Below are positions 36,604 through 48,701 of a DNA stretch of 64,000 nt, one piece after another. The position numbers were made by a program, and so were the translations under genes. Position 1 is the stretch's first letter. Every line of letters begins with the position of its first letter. The notes below the pieces were generated by a model. That model was not told where the DNA came from, ran no database searches, and was given only the letters and a program-made list of their open reading frames with translations. The DNA is from Anoplolepis gracilipes (Eukaryota; Arthropoda; Insecta; Hymenoptera; Formicidae): positions 2,306,501 through 2,370,500 of the forward strand of contig NC_132971.1 in assembly GCF_047496725.1 (NCBI RefSeq). Direction: 5' to 3'.

Positions 36604-37771
36604 CTGAAAAGAAAGGATACTATCAGTATGTGCTTTCAATCAAGATCTCCAACCTCGTCAGGTCTATGTTTTTTTTTTTAATTCTTCGTCGTGGCGTCGA
36701 AGTTCGTTAGCTCTTTTTTACTTTCTCAAAAGAAATAATTTTGTTTTACATTTGTCACCTGAAATAAACTTCACTGTTTTTTAAATCAGTCAAGGCTCTT
36801 TGAAAGGCTTCTGTAAGGACAAGCTTAAAAACGAAATTTAGAACACAAGTTTGATTTCTTCGCTGAAAGTTTGCATAATAAATTAGTATATATTAGTATA
36901 GTATAGTATAAATTAGTAGTCAATAGCATTCACGCACTCCTTTTGTAATCAGTTCCATATATCTTTGCATTATTGTATATTTGCACATCCATACATATAT
37001 GTAGGAGACAAAAATAATGGACATATTTTATGTATTTACAGTTTTTATTTTACTAATCAATTCTCTCCTAAATATTTCTTCATTTGTATTTCAATTGTAA
37101 AAACAACTATAAAGCAAATGTAAGATTTTAATAAAATTATCATTGGCAATAGAGGAAGCGTAAGGGGTTATTTAAATGTTCATTAATATTTTTACAATAA
37201 AAAATACATCAATTAATTCGGAATAAATATAACATTTATAAAAGAAATAATTTTCACGATCGTTAATTTTTTTCTCAATTGTTTTGTTTTCATACAGAGA
37301 ACAGTATTAAAAACACTGTCATATTCTCTCTTGTTTTATGAAAATTTATATTATAAGAAGTAATTCTTTAGTTAAACTTAAAATTAAATTTTCGCAACCT
37401 GATACAGAGCATCTTCTCCGAATATAACAGTGTTTATTACATACATATGTAATTGTTAAAAAATTAATTATTTAGAAAATTATTTCTATTTCAAAATTGT
37501 TATTTAAGTATTGCAAATTAAAAAAATTTTACATATGATCAATAATAATAAAGTCGAATTATAAATAGCCAAAAATGATAATTTTTGTCTCAACTATTTA
37601 ATTATTCCTGCTTTATATTTTTTTTATTTTCAATTACCAAATTTTGAAGAGTATTATTTAAAAATACTAATATTTTTACGAAAAGAGAAAGAAACGAAAT
37701 GTGTAATAAAGAATTTTCGGTTATTGTATAATATATATTATACAATATGTCAATTGTTTCGATCGATCGTT
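36604..37771 (-). other. Intron between v8 and v7
   Basis: AT-rich; the first 300 bp resemble the introns beside the two preceding copies. A TAGTATA-type short repeat occurs at 36885-36915. No exon seen. Confidence 0.5.
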
Positions 37772-38010
37772 TTAGATGTTGTCGCCATTCGTAATAGTCA
37801 TACGATGAAATTTGATCAGGTGTTTCTTCAGCATCCACTTGTGTCGGATCTTCATACCGCATATGGGACAACTGTACTGCGGATCCTTTCCACACTCTTC
37901 TCGTTCGTGTCTGATCAACGACTGCATCCATCTGTACTCTTTTCCACATGTTGAGCAAAAGTGTCTGCCCAGTCTCTTATAATAGTCTGACGTATTGTAT
38001 TGTGCCGAAC
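37772..38010 (-). CDS. lola: lola variable 3' exon v7 (zinc-finger pair)
   Basis: The acceptor TTGTTTTTTTCCAG (AG at 38012-38011) opens 78 residues. Finger 1 is C18-x2-C21-x12-H34-x4-C39 (CGKEYRWMQSLIRHEREEC), linker GKDPQYS, and finger 2 is C47-x2-C50-x12-H63-x4-H68 (GMKIRHKWMLKKHLIKFH). It is closest to the exon at 36362 (EECGK-x-PQY linker, MKIR core). TAA at 37774-37772. A minus-strand open frame at 37602-37958 overlaps it in another frame and should not be taken as the gene. Confidence 0.92.
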
Positions 38011-41000
38011 CTGGAAAAAAACAACGGATGACACGTTAATGCGTTCGAACGCGACACATTGATACATCTGCAGATCCGTTTACGTGAAATAAATTATATG
38101 TATCTTATAGTGTCGCTTTAGAAAACATGTTAATTGATTAAATTTAAATTACTAATTTACATCAACTTTAGTTTAGCCATATAGATTGTTTTATTAAATT
38201 ACCTTTTTTAAATGTGTCACAAATATTTAAATGGTCTTTTTTTAGTTCCTTGTCCCATATAATTATTATTGTTATCTCTTGTTAATATATTATATTGCAT
38301 ATTATTATTGTATCACAATTTTGATATTCAATACATCATTCATTCACAAACTCTTTAAAGCTTTATTTGTATGAATATAAAAAAATATAAATAATCCTCA
38401 TTTTCAGAAATGTACAAAAAAATATAATAAAATTACAACTCTCTCTCTCTCTCTTTCTCTCTTTCTTTGAAAATCATATATATATATAAATTTCTAAATT
38501 ACTAAATTATAAGAACAGCAATATTATTAATAAAAAATCTACATCAGAAAATGTACCAATGCTATATTTTCCACTGTATGCTAGATTCCATTTTTAGAAA
38601 ATTGTTCTATTATTTTACAATTCTATGTACTCTCTTATATGATAATTGCCATTGACACACTTACAATAATAATCACAAAACAATTATTGTTAATGTAAAC
38701 GTTTACAACTTACGTATCATTAGTGTTTCTGATACAATATTGCTTGTTCATTTTTTTTTAGTATAGCGCATACAATATTTAATCTCTTAATATTTCCGTA
38801 TTTCTTTATTTTTCATTATTTATGAATCATATACTACTTCATATTACAAACGTATTAATTTATCTTATCGACGTTTAAATTTTTTTTTCCTAAAAAAATT
38901 TTCCATAAGCTTTTCCATAGTTTGTATCTCGTTCGTATATTGCAATCCACTATACAAAATACTTATATACATGAGTTTTACAACATAAATTTTCTTAATA
39001 TAATGTATGCTTTTTCGGTGTTGTTTTAGAAAATAATACATTATACACAGGTACGAAAAAATATGGCTGATACACACAGTTACATGTATAAATCTATGGG
39101 CCGTTGTGTGCCGGCAATAAAAAGCTATAATTTTATATTCATTGCTTGGTGTCTTTGTATTTAAGTATATTCGCGCAGATACAATAATTCGTGTATTCAT
39201 TAAAAATTATGTATTACATATTAATATAATTGCTTTTCAAACTGTTTTTGCAGTTTCAAGCAAGCAAGTTGTTTAACTTATATTATATACAATCTTACAA
39301 TAAAAGTTCCATTAATTTTTTATCTTAAATATATAAGATTGTCCCGGTTTTATTTTCGTCTTAATAAATAACATATATAAATATATCTATAAAAAAATAT
39401 TTCTTTAAATAAAATCAGTAGTTAAAATAATTTCTCGTAAATCTGATCACTTTTTAAAAAAAGTATGCATATTTAATGAAATAAATATTATCAAGAAGAG
39501 AAATTGTCAAACATAATAAATTTTACAGTGCTATTAATAAAAAATTTTCAAAGAGACTATCATACAGTTTTCTTGCATATAATAATAGAACACAAGCTGC
39601 AAAATTACTATTATAAATTTACAAAACATTTATTTCATCAAATATGCGTTTTTTACAATCTTTATGAGCTTCCTTAAATCATCTTTCCTAAAATAGACCA
39701 TCGTGTCTAGGAACACATTGTATAATAATCATTTTTGACGAACTAAATTATTACTATATATTTTGACTTTCTGTTTCGTACAAGATAATTTGATTATTTC
39801 AAGGTATAAAAGGAGAAGTAAACGGAAATCTTTAAAAAAAATTTAAACTTAAAAAATTAAATAAATTAAAATAATAAATAAATAAAAATAATACATAAAA
39901 TAAATACAAAGTATGCAAAGTAACAAATGTTATTGTCCCTCTCTTGACTCTTCTCAGGGTCAATAATTTAAAAATAATAAAATGTTTAACAAAGAAAATA
40001 AAACAATCGTAAGAAATAAAGAAACAAATAAAAAAATTAAAAAAATGTACATAAGTTAATAATTAACAAATAAACAATATGGTAAAAAAAAACAGTAATG
40101 CGTGGCGTCATAAAATAATTGCTATTGCAGAAAGAAAACTTTGAACGTAATATATTCAAAATCCATTATCCAATAAAGTTTTACTAGGAAATTTCGACAA
40201 AGAAAAACTCGGGATCAAAATAGCACCTAAAAATTAATCGTTTAAAAATTAACTTGACAAATTAAACATTAACTAATATTAAATTGCAGACTCACCATCA
40301 GGGATCTATGTTATATGAGAGAAGCAAATTAATCAATTGATTCGTCGAAACGGTGAAGCGCCTAACGCATTATGTGACGCAAAGCGGAAACAGACAAACA
40401 TAATATGTTTGTCTGATAATGAGATCAACAAAGCAAAATATAGACAAAGTAAGAAAAAAAAAAGAAAAACATAAGAGTATAAAGCTATAAAAATATTTAG
40501 AATACTTAAAATATGTAGAAACTCATTCCTTAACGTTTTGATAATGAGTAAATAAGATGGATGGAGTAATTCAATATCACTGAATACATTTAATTAAACC
40601 TCAATTTTTAGATTTACACTCAATTTTTACTTCTTAACGAAAAGTATTTCTGATATAAGTCGTCTAAAGTAACAAGATTCCAAAATTTGTATCGACAGGG
40701 ACAGAAACGTTTGTTACTTTGCGCTTTATATTTTTTATTTCATTTATTAAAATATGCATATATATAGGTTTTTAAATTCAAATTTTCATTTTAAAGATTT
40801 TCTTTTATTCTCTTATACCTCCTTTTATACCTTGTTAATTTTCGTTGGAATCTTATTTTTTATTGATTATTTCATATTTTGTAAAAACAACAAATAACAT
40901 CTTTGATAAAAAAAATATCATTACTTAAAAAATATTTAAAACGCCAATAACGTGCAAACTTCTCGCACACCATATAAATAATTATCAAGAAATAAAGAAA

Positions 41001-41192
41001 TAAAAAAAATAAAAATTTTACCGCAAAAACCGATCATTTTCTAGTGTCTAATTTTTATAAATAATCACACTTGTACTCAAGTAATTAAATAATATTAACG
41101 ATAGAACATTATGAACAATTTGTATCGTTCAGGTATAGGAATCGCATTTAAAATAATTTATTAGTTCTTTTCGATGAGAAAAAGTAATTTTT
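38011..41192 (-). other. Intron between v7 and v6
   Basis: No exon recognised in over 3 kb. There are (TC)n at 38438-38465, a perfect 25-bp palindrome at 40391-40415, and a GC-richer patch at 40290-40420 that ends, on the minus strand, in a donor-like CCCTGATG|GTGAGT. Confidence 0.5.
40391..40415. repeat. Perfect 25-bp palindrome
   Basis: CAGACAAACATA-A-TATGTTTGTCTG: 12-bp arms with one central base and no mismatches. Could be a dimer-binding site or the remnant of a transposon end. No element borders are seen. Confidence 0.8.
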
Positions 41193-41398
41193 CTATTTAT
41201 GAACGTTGTTCTCGTGACGTAGGAGATAATCCTTGCGCCGAAATTTCCTGCCGCAAAGCGTACAATTGTGTTTCGGTAACACGCCGCAACCCTCGCGTAG
41301 ATGCCTCGTCAGGGAATCCGTCCACGTATAACGTTTGCCACACTTGTAACATGTGAATGGTCGATCGTAGTTGACGCGGCAATGCTCTCTCTTGGATT
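41193..41398 (-). CDS. lola: lola variable 3' exon v6 (zinc-finger pair)
   Basis: The acceptor GCCTGTTTCAG (AG at 41400-41399) opens 67 residues with no ATG. Finger 1 is C16-x2-C19-x12-H32-x4-C37 (CGKRYTWTDSLTRHLREGC), linker GVLPKHN, and finger 2 is C45-x2-C48-x12-H61-x4-H66 (GRKFRRKDYLLRHENNVH). A basic leader (SKREHCRVNYDRP) precedes it. TAG at 41195-41193, one residue after the last ligand. The T-W-x-x-S-L-T-R-H helix of finger 1 links it to the 34-38 kb subfamily. Other open frames over this segment are shadows. Confidence 0.92.
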
Positions 41399-42462
41399 CT
41401 GAAACAGGCCGCAGAAAGGCCTACCGTGAGCTGATTTCGTCGATGGCCTCTTTTAACTTTTACACAGGCTCGCGCATCGTGAGAGATGTATCGGTTTTCT
41501 CGGATCGATTATTTTATATAAAATAAATAAATCGATAAAAGATAGCTAGGAAGGTTTATCAAGTCTTAAAAGGATGTTGGAGTACCGACCGAGATCTAAT
41601 CTAACATAACAATATATTTGCTTAATATAAAAAGTTGCAATTTATACACATAAAAATAAAATAAGTTTACGAGGTAAGAATTGCATGAAAGAATATTTGT
41701 GAACTTTTAAAAATGAGTTTAGAAGCCTAGGTAAAAAACATTTTGTTGAATAAAATGTTATTATTAATTGTTATTATTAAAAGTTATTATTAATGTTATA
41801 TTTAATTCAGCAAAGAAATTAGAATAATAATATTTGATTGAAATTAGAATAACAATATTTGATTAAAAAAAATAAACATTAAAATATTAAAACGAGTTCT
41901 TTTCTTCTTATCTCAATGTAATTCCAAAAATAGATAGATTCGATATTGAAATAGATAGATCCAGTTATAAATTTGGTAGTAATACTAGGTTATAAATTAA
42001 TAGTAATAACACACACAAGTACAATAAAAATACCTATGTAAATATCTATTTATTTTTTGATTGTAAAAGCAAAATAAAATACAGTGATGATAAAATATTT
42101 TTTCTAAATATATGTGTAAAGATTTCATTTGTTTTTCACACATACATTGATTTAAAGTAAAAAAAAAAAAAAAATAAAATAGTTCACACACTAAAAGAGA
42201 GACTTAATACAATATTGATATAATATTAATGTATTATTATCACAATATTGATATATTATTTTGCAGAACTCGTATAAATAATCTTATTTTTTTATGTACA
42301 TCCTTTTTAGAGTTATAAAATTTTGCAATATATGCAGAATTTAAAAAATAATTAATGATCTTATTCGTGCGAGAATTATTTTGAGATACAGTTCCATCAT
42401 TGACTCGTTTCTTTCTTGTCCTCTGTCCAATAGATCTTCTTATGCATCATGATTATGCATCA
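41399..42462 (-). other. Intron between v6 and a decayed exon
   Basis: AT-rich with no exon seen. It includes an A-run at 42158-42174. Confidence 0.55.
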
Positions 42463-42742
42463 TTAGTTCAACCAAAACATTATTATAATACAAGCAGAGC
42501 ACAATGCGTATCTCTCTTTATACGAGTATATATAGTATGTATATATTATTACTTTGAGATGCTTTCTTTTTGCGAAGATCCAGCTAGTATACTGTTTGCT
42601 GCAATTCGGATATTTGCTCTGTATTTTGTCATCGTATTTTTTGCGTAAATATTCATAATCAAACATTAAATATCATAATTGTCACAATTCTTTCATCGGT
42701 AGAAATTGCTCTTATTTCTTCTTTCGGCATCGAAGCGGCGCC
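42463..42742 (-). pseudogene. Probable decayed lola variable exon
   Basis: An acceptor in good context (GACATTTCAG, AG at 42744-42743) opens in the shared phase, but the frame stops after 15 residues. Further along, another frame reads KYPNCSKQYTSW then KRKHLK, like a finger 1 whose first Cys is gone, followed by ERYALCSACIIIMFW with a C-x2-C where finger 2 should begin, and then a stop. Linker, His ligands and the end of finger 2 are missing. The match is weaker than for the other dead copies. Confidence 0.6.
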
Positions 42743-43061
42743 CTGAAATGTCATTTGTTGTTAATATAATCAAGGATTATTTGCTTCATGCGCTTACAAA
42801 CAAAAGAGTTTTTTCTTCTCTCGGCACATTCGTAAAATAATTTTCATTAATCGTGTGTATGAAAAAGTAAAAAAAATCATAAAGATCTGAATTTAACAGC
42901 TCGAAGAATAGGTAAATCAACTATTAAGTTTATAGGAAATTAATAGGTAAATTAAAGTAAATTTTAGTAAATAATTCTGATTAATTAAAACTAATATTGT
43001 TTCTTTTATATTCCTTTTTACAAATTAAGATTTCTTAAGTTTTATTATCAACAACTTACTC
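42743..43061 (-). other. Short intron stretch
   Basis: AT-rich; nothing recognised before the transposon-like repeat. Confidence 0.5.
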
Positions 43062-43540
43062 AGACAGCACAAAATGTCCATTGAACGTCTAATTTTGGTT
43101 TTTATTTAGTTCAAATGTCCATGGATATGATGTAAACGTTTTAAGAATATAATTATTGAACGTTCAAAATACATTTCAATTTAGACGTCTTAAAAATGCC
43201 TATTTTACGTATTTATAAAAAGAATTTTTGAGAATTCGTATGAAACTGTTATTAATTTTTTTTTGTATCTAATAAAGATACTTTAATTAAAATGTTCGTC
43301 TAAATAGATAAATAACAATAGCGGATAAAAAACCAGACAATACGTATATTCAAAATATGTCCAAAAGACATCCCAAAAACATTTACAGGATCGCGTAAAA
43401 TCATAGCTGATTATAGAAAATTCACGTGAAACTTTTTACTTTTCACGTTTCTGCCCTAGAGGAAAAGTTACATAATCAATATCCAGTAATAAATATATAA
43501 ATTTACGAATGGTTATGTGCGTAGTAAAATTAACAATTTT

Positions 43541-43617
<77 letters not shown>

Positions 43618-44162
43618 CGTGTTTCTTTGCTTGCCGCTACTCGGCGCGCTCAGACTTAACTAACTACTTGTATTCCAGTTTTCATAAAATGTATATAAAA
43701 CCTACAAAGAACTCCTTAATATGAAATTTAATGTATGTCTTTTGTATTAGTTTAATTTCTGATATAATCTTAACAAGAGATATAAAACGTGCAATAAATT
43801 ATTTACAACTATAATTAATTGAATGAATTTAAAATTGAAATCGTCAATAAAACGTCAATAATAGACGAAAAATGATCATGAAATAAATTTTGAAAATTAA
43901 CTCTAATATACATTAAAATTGGACAATATTCTACCTTTACCTATTTTAAAAAATTTTTTAATGTTCAAAACATCTCCAATTTTGGTCTATTTTGTCCTTC
44001 AAATGGACATTTTTCGGATGTCCCGAAAAATATAATACTTGGATATCTTTAAAATGTCTTAAAAATGTTCAAGGCTCTAATCTGAATGTTTAAAGTACGG
44101 AGAAACATCCAATATGTATATTGTTTAATAGTTAATGTTTTTAAAACTTCACTGTGCTGTCT
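43062..44162. mobile_element. Non-autonomous DNA transposon-like element (AGACAGCACA ends)
   Basis: The ends AGACAGCACA (43062) and TGTGCTGTCT (44153-44162) are inverted. Subterminal regions are rich in short repeats containing ATGTCC/GGACAT and AAATGTCTTAAAAATG. A pure (TA)n tract (about 43544-43610) interrupts it. No transposase is seen and no clear target duplication. A further single end, AGACAGCACAAAAT, lies at 62214-62227, so the family is repeated in this genome. Confidence 0.65.
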
Positions 44163-45415
44163 AGATAATATCACATAAAACAAAATAAATATATCATTAA
44201 GTGTAAGGTAACAAATATTAATGAAATCAATGAAAAAGATGTTTATTTGTAAAATATATTTTATGTAATTTTTATAAAATGTACTTTATGTTATTTTTTA
44301 AATGATAGAAAAGATTTTTATTGGCAATAATATTTATTGTTATAACTATATATATTTATATATATTTATTGATTCTATGCTCGAGAAAGTAATTATGGTG
44401 AACCATTAAATAATAAATATCAATTGCTCTGATATTTGTATAAAACAGAAATAACTCGTATCTTTATTTTATTTTTTTTTACAAAAACAATGCATTTTAT
44501 AAACAATATAAACTTTTATAAACATTATATATTCGAAAACAATATTGCGAAAGGATTTCTGATTACAAGAAAATATTTTCTTGATGTGTTCAGTTATCGT
44601 AACAATCTCACGCAGTATAAAAATAAAATAATTTTATTATATTTAAAACAATTTAAAATTTATTCTCTATTTAAGATCAATTATTCCTATTCTTCTCTCT
44701 CGAATTAAATGAGATTGTCTTATTACTTTGAGACAAGAGTAACATATACAAATCTATGTTTATATAATCATGGATTTACAATAACTTGCTTAATGTTAGC
44801 GCCACAATAGTTAGTGTTATCGAACGACATCTTTCTAAACACACACGCAGACCTTAATGGCATAACATCAACCTCATTTTATACTAGATTTAAAATTTTT
44901 TTAACAAAATTAAGATTTTGTTTCTTTAATAATAAATATGATTGTCGCTATATCGATCCTATTTTATGATAGATTAAAGAGTAATAGGTTTAAATCAGAA
45001 AATCTTTTCTGTGGGTGTAAGCTCGACACTTATACAATTATAATATATATCGTTTATATAATTATGAGAATCACTCTTCTTTTTCATCTAATTGGCACTT
45101 TTAAGTTCAAGGCTGTTACACATATATTTCCATAAAAAGATTTAACAAAATTTAATTTCTTACATATCAAAATAGTATCGACAATCGAAAAAATATGTAT
45201 TTGAATATTTAATTAGTTTAAAAATTTCAGAAAAAAATAGCTATATCAATATTTTTTTAAACATTCGCGATTTAATTGTTGACAATTCAAAGCAAGCGAA
45301 ATATTAAGATATATAAGGTTTCAAATCTAAAAACAAATAACACTCTCAGAAAAAATAATTCATTGCCTTTGATTAAAATAATTTTGATCGCTCATAGCGG
45401 TTGATTGTCTCACAT
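44163..45415 (-). other. Intron left of the MITE inside v5's 3' end
   Basis: AT-rich; no exon recognised. A plus-strand open frame at 44436-44708 is low-complexity. Confidence 0.5.
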
Positions 45416-45573
45416 CAGTGGCGTAGCCAGACTTAGGTTTTGGAGGGCGGGGGCTAAAAATATTTCTATGGCTGGAATTCATAAACTTTTCCCAAGAAAA
45501 GTCACTGAGACTTGAAATATTTGGGGGGAGGGGCCTCTCGAGCCCCTACAGCCCCCCCCTGGCTACGCCGCTG
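45416..45573. mobile_element. hAT-like MITE inserted in lola exon v5
   Basis: A 158-bp element with inverted ends CAGTGGCGTAGCCAG and CTGGCTACGCCGCTG (one mismatch) is flanked on both sides by the 8-bp duplication TCTCACAT (45408-45415 and 45574-45581). An 8-bp duplication is the hallmark of hAT-superfamily insertion. The interior is G/C-rich, including runs of G and C, in contrast to its surroundings. It has no coding capacity of its own. Confidence 0.92.
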
Positions 45574-45800
45574 TCTCACATAATCGATAAGTTTAGCGAA
45601 CTCGTGAGGTGAGTAATAATATCCGTGTCTCGTTAATAAATGTCGCTTAAAATTAGATCGTTGATGGATCGCTTTGTCACAGTAGGGGCAGTCATGCGGG
45701 TCTTTGTTGCATTCCTCTTGCAAATGGCGTTTTAAGCTGCTCTTAACAGCGTAGGATTTACCGCACTGAAAACAGCGAAATCGAGATTTCGTGGTTTTAC
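45502..45800 (-). CDS. lola: lola variable 3' exon v5 (zinc-finger pair, transposon-derived C-terminus)
   Basis: The acceptor AATGCTTTCAG (AG at 45802-45801) opens 98 residues. Finger 1 is C9-x2-C12-x12-H25-x4-C30 (CGKSYAVKSSLKRHLQEEC), linker NKDPHD, and finger 2 is C37-x2-C40-x12-H53-x4-H58 (DKAIHQRSNFKRHLLTRH). Residues 59-75 (GYYYSPHEFAKLIDYVR) are host sequence. Residues 76-98, a Gly/Ala/Pro-rich tail, and the stop codon are encoded by the 158-bp MITE. In the empty site the frame would have stayed open for another 16 codons before TGA, so the insertion replaced one tail by another and left both fingers whole. Confidence 0.92.
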
Positions 45801-46747
45801 CTGAAAGCATTCAGAGTGATTAATACACATAATATGCATTCGGAATTTAATTTGATCGATTCGTAATCTTCGCGATGCAATATTTCGGCGAATTAGCTGA
45901 CTTCGATCATTTATTTTATTTTTGTCATAAAGATTATTCTACATGGTTGGCTCATAAAAAATTGTATATGTTAGACAAAGTTAAAAAAATTTAATTTATT
46001 GAAATTTTTTATAAATAGTTTAAATCACTGTATCAGAAGCAAAATTATATAAAGAATTACTGTGATATCATATATAATATAAAAAGATATTTCAAGCATA
46101 TGAAGAAAGATATTTTAAGCATTTGACTTAATATATACATATTATGATGATTATCTTGCATGATGATCTTCTTTCTGATTATATTATATCTTCGAATAAT
46201 GTTGTCATTCTCTCGCAAGTTATCTTACTTATAAAATATTGACTAGCAACAAGTTGTAAACTTTTTTATTCAAGCATGGGTATTAGTTACAAGTTCATTT
46301 AACGCGTAATATATATAATGTATCTATGATAAAATTATAACAACAATAAACAAAGTCACATATAACTAAGGCCTCGGTGAATATTCCATTTAAAATCCGA
46401 ATAAGGATTAGTCTACTTATCACAGAATTATTTCGCTCGACGAGATTGAATACAGCAAAAAGAGATCTTCCAGCAATGTACCGCAGCTTTTCATCGTAAA
46501 AGCATCTTAGCTCATTTGTAATAATAACGATTATTCTTCATTTTATTCAATAGTGCCAGTTGGTACAATTACAATCAACAAATTCTTTATAGTAATTTTC
46601 TAGCATATCCCAATAGCATATCCTAATCCCCCATTATATAACAAATCGATTACGAAAACCCTCTACCAGTGATTACAATACTATGCAGTAATATATGCAA
46701 TCAATAAATAAAAACAGTGACGGATTTACATTGTTAAACACCTTACA
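45801..46747 (-). other. Intron right of v5
   Basis: AT-rich; no exon seen. Confidence 0.55.
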
Positions 46748-47075
46748 CACACGGTAAAAAAACATTTTGTATTTTTGTTGAAATTTTCTTGTGTAGAAAT
46801 TTTTGTATTAAAAATTTTTAACATACTCTTATATTAATATAACATACTGTCGTTATGTTATTTTAACTTTTCTGCATTGAGTTAACCGTTTCTAAGAGTT
46901 AAAACAATTAAAAAGTAAATCTTACACTAATTCATATTTTTGTGTTAATTTTTTGCATATTATTTGTGTTATTTGTTTACATATTTGCCTTCTGTTAAAT
47001 TAACATTAAAATTAGAGTGGATAAATTGGGATACGAGAAATGTGTTAAATTTAACACAAAATTGTTTACCGTGTG
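46748..47075. mobile_element. MITE-like element with CACACGGTAAA ends
   Basis: CACACGGTAAA at 46748 and its reverse complement TTTACCGTGTG ending at 47075 bracket 328 bp of AT-rich sequence with further inward similarity (ATTTTGT against ACAAAAT). No target duplication is clear and there is no coding capacity. Confidence 0.6.
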
Positions 47076-47722
47076 ATGATGTAACAATAAATCCGCCACT
47101 GTATATACTTTATACAAGAAAAAGGATAAATAAAAACTTTGAATAAAAACTAATCAAATATTATAGGATAAAAGAATCGAATTTTGTGAACGCCGCGTTC
47201 GATCTAGAAAATTAAAATTAATCACAAGAACTTTTAATCGCCTTCTTCTCACACAGTCGTACATATACATATTAATATAATTTTCAATATATCATCAATA
47301 TTCTCTTTTGTTCGACATATAATTTCCACATCTTGACAAATTATGTAAAATCTCTTGTGCTCACAGTTTATCAGACATGTTTTGAGTTGCAGATATTCAT
47401 AAAAAAAGAGAAATACCAACTATGTACAATATTTATATTCCTCATTCTTCACAAACTATATCTTCAAAATATAGTTTACAATTACTCAAATACATTTAAT
47501 ACATTCAATACATTTAATACATTTTTAAAATAAGGAAAAATACTTCTTTAAAATTTTGAAAAAAATTATTTAAAATCTAGTTCGCTATCTAGCGCACAAT
47601 GCATCTTCCATGATTATTACAGTACATGTATATCTAAATCTAAAAGAAAAAAAAACAATCTGTATCATCAAACAGTAAAAACTATTTGTCATCCGACAAA
47701 CTTCAAAATTGCTCAGAAGTCT
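47076..47722 (-). other. Intron between the MITE-like element and v4
   Basis: A (CATTTAATA)n-type tandem repeat occurs at about 47490-47525. No exon seen. Confidence 0.5.
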
Positions 47723-47994
47723 TCAAAGCCGAGAGTCCATCATGGAACGCGATTTAAATGGGTAGATTTCGTTACGATCTCTATCCTTACGCGTGTTTTC
47801 ATTCCTTTTTTCATTGTTTTTTTCATGACGACTCTTCACGTGGCGCTTCAAATTTTCCTTTTGCGCGAAAGCCCTTTTGCAAAATTCGCAATTGAATTGG
47901 CGCTTTACATTGCACTCGTACGTCTGGTGCCGCGTTAAGCTGCTCTTGTTTTTATAGGTTCTATTACATTTCTCGCAACGATACAACATCGTAT
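47723..47994 (-). CDS. lola: lola variable 3' exon v4 (zinc-finger pair, basic tail)
   Basis: The acceptor ATAAATTTCAG (AG at 47996-47995) opens 89 residues. Finger 1 begins almost at once: C6-x2-C9-x12-H22-x4-C27 (CNRTYKNKSSLTRHQTYEC), linker NVKRQFN, then finger 2, C35-x2-C38-x12-H51-x4-H56 (KRAFAQKENLKRHVKSRH). A 33-residue tail, highly charged and Lys/Arg/Asn/Glu-rich (EKNNEKRNENTRKDRDRNE), is longer than in most exons and could add DNA affinity or a nuclear localisation signal; that role is inference. Confidence 0.92.
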
Positions 47995-48465
47995 CTGAAA
48001 TTTATAAAATAGAGGCGTTTGGTTAGTGGACCTAGTTTTGACCGAACAATAACGAAAGAAACATACGTGATGTTTAAAAGCATGCAAGAATATCTTCAAG
48101 TACGAAGTTGGCAATTACGTGTCTCTGTCACGTATGTACGCGAATGAATTAATCCACAAAAAATATCAGTAAAAATCTCCATTTTGTTAGTACTGTTAAT
48201 TTTTAATATATCGAAAAAATCATATTCTCAAATATATTCTTAATATAGATATTCTTAACGAATAAGAATATTTCCCTCTTAATGTGATAAATTTTTAGAA
48301 TATCTTCTTAAAATTAAGAATATTTTCTTAAAATTAAGAATATTTTCTTATTTTTAAGAATAAATTTTTATTTTACAACAAAAATGCGCACATAGCGACG
48401 TTCAACTTTCCGCGTGATCACGCGCGATCCATGTGTAGTGACTGTGCGAAGTACGTGTTAGTACC
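47995..48465 (-). other. Intron with a short tandem repeat
   Basis: A 20-bp unit (AATATTTTCTTAAAATTAAG) repeats three times at 48299-48358. No exon seen. Confidence 0.6.
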
Positions 48466-48701
48466 TACACTGAAAAAAAATTTACTTAATCTAAAAAAAT
48501 ATTTAGTTCATTACGTTCAAACAAGTATTTATTTAAATTAAGCAAAAATATATTTGAATTAGTAAAATATATTGTCTATTTTACTATTCAGCAATATATT
48601 TTATTAATTCAAATATGTTTTTGTTTAATTTAAATAAATACTTATTTGAACGTATTGAACTAAATATTTTTTTGGATTAAATAAATTTTTTTTTCAGTGT
48701 A
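48466..48701. mobile_element. Palindromic MITE (TACACTGAAAAAA ends)
   Basis: The 236-bp segment is almost entirely one palindrome: TACACTGAAAAAAAATTTA at the left is the reverse complement of the right end with one extra A, and interior stretches such as CAAGTATTTATTTAAATTAA have counterparts. Non-coding, foldback type. Confidence 0.75.

Noticed and set aside
43544..43610. Repeat arrays as CRISPR or functional arrays
   Set aside because: They are simple (TA)n microsatellites without spacers, in eukaryotic DNA.
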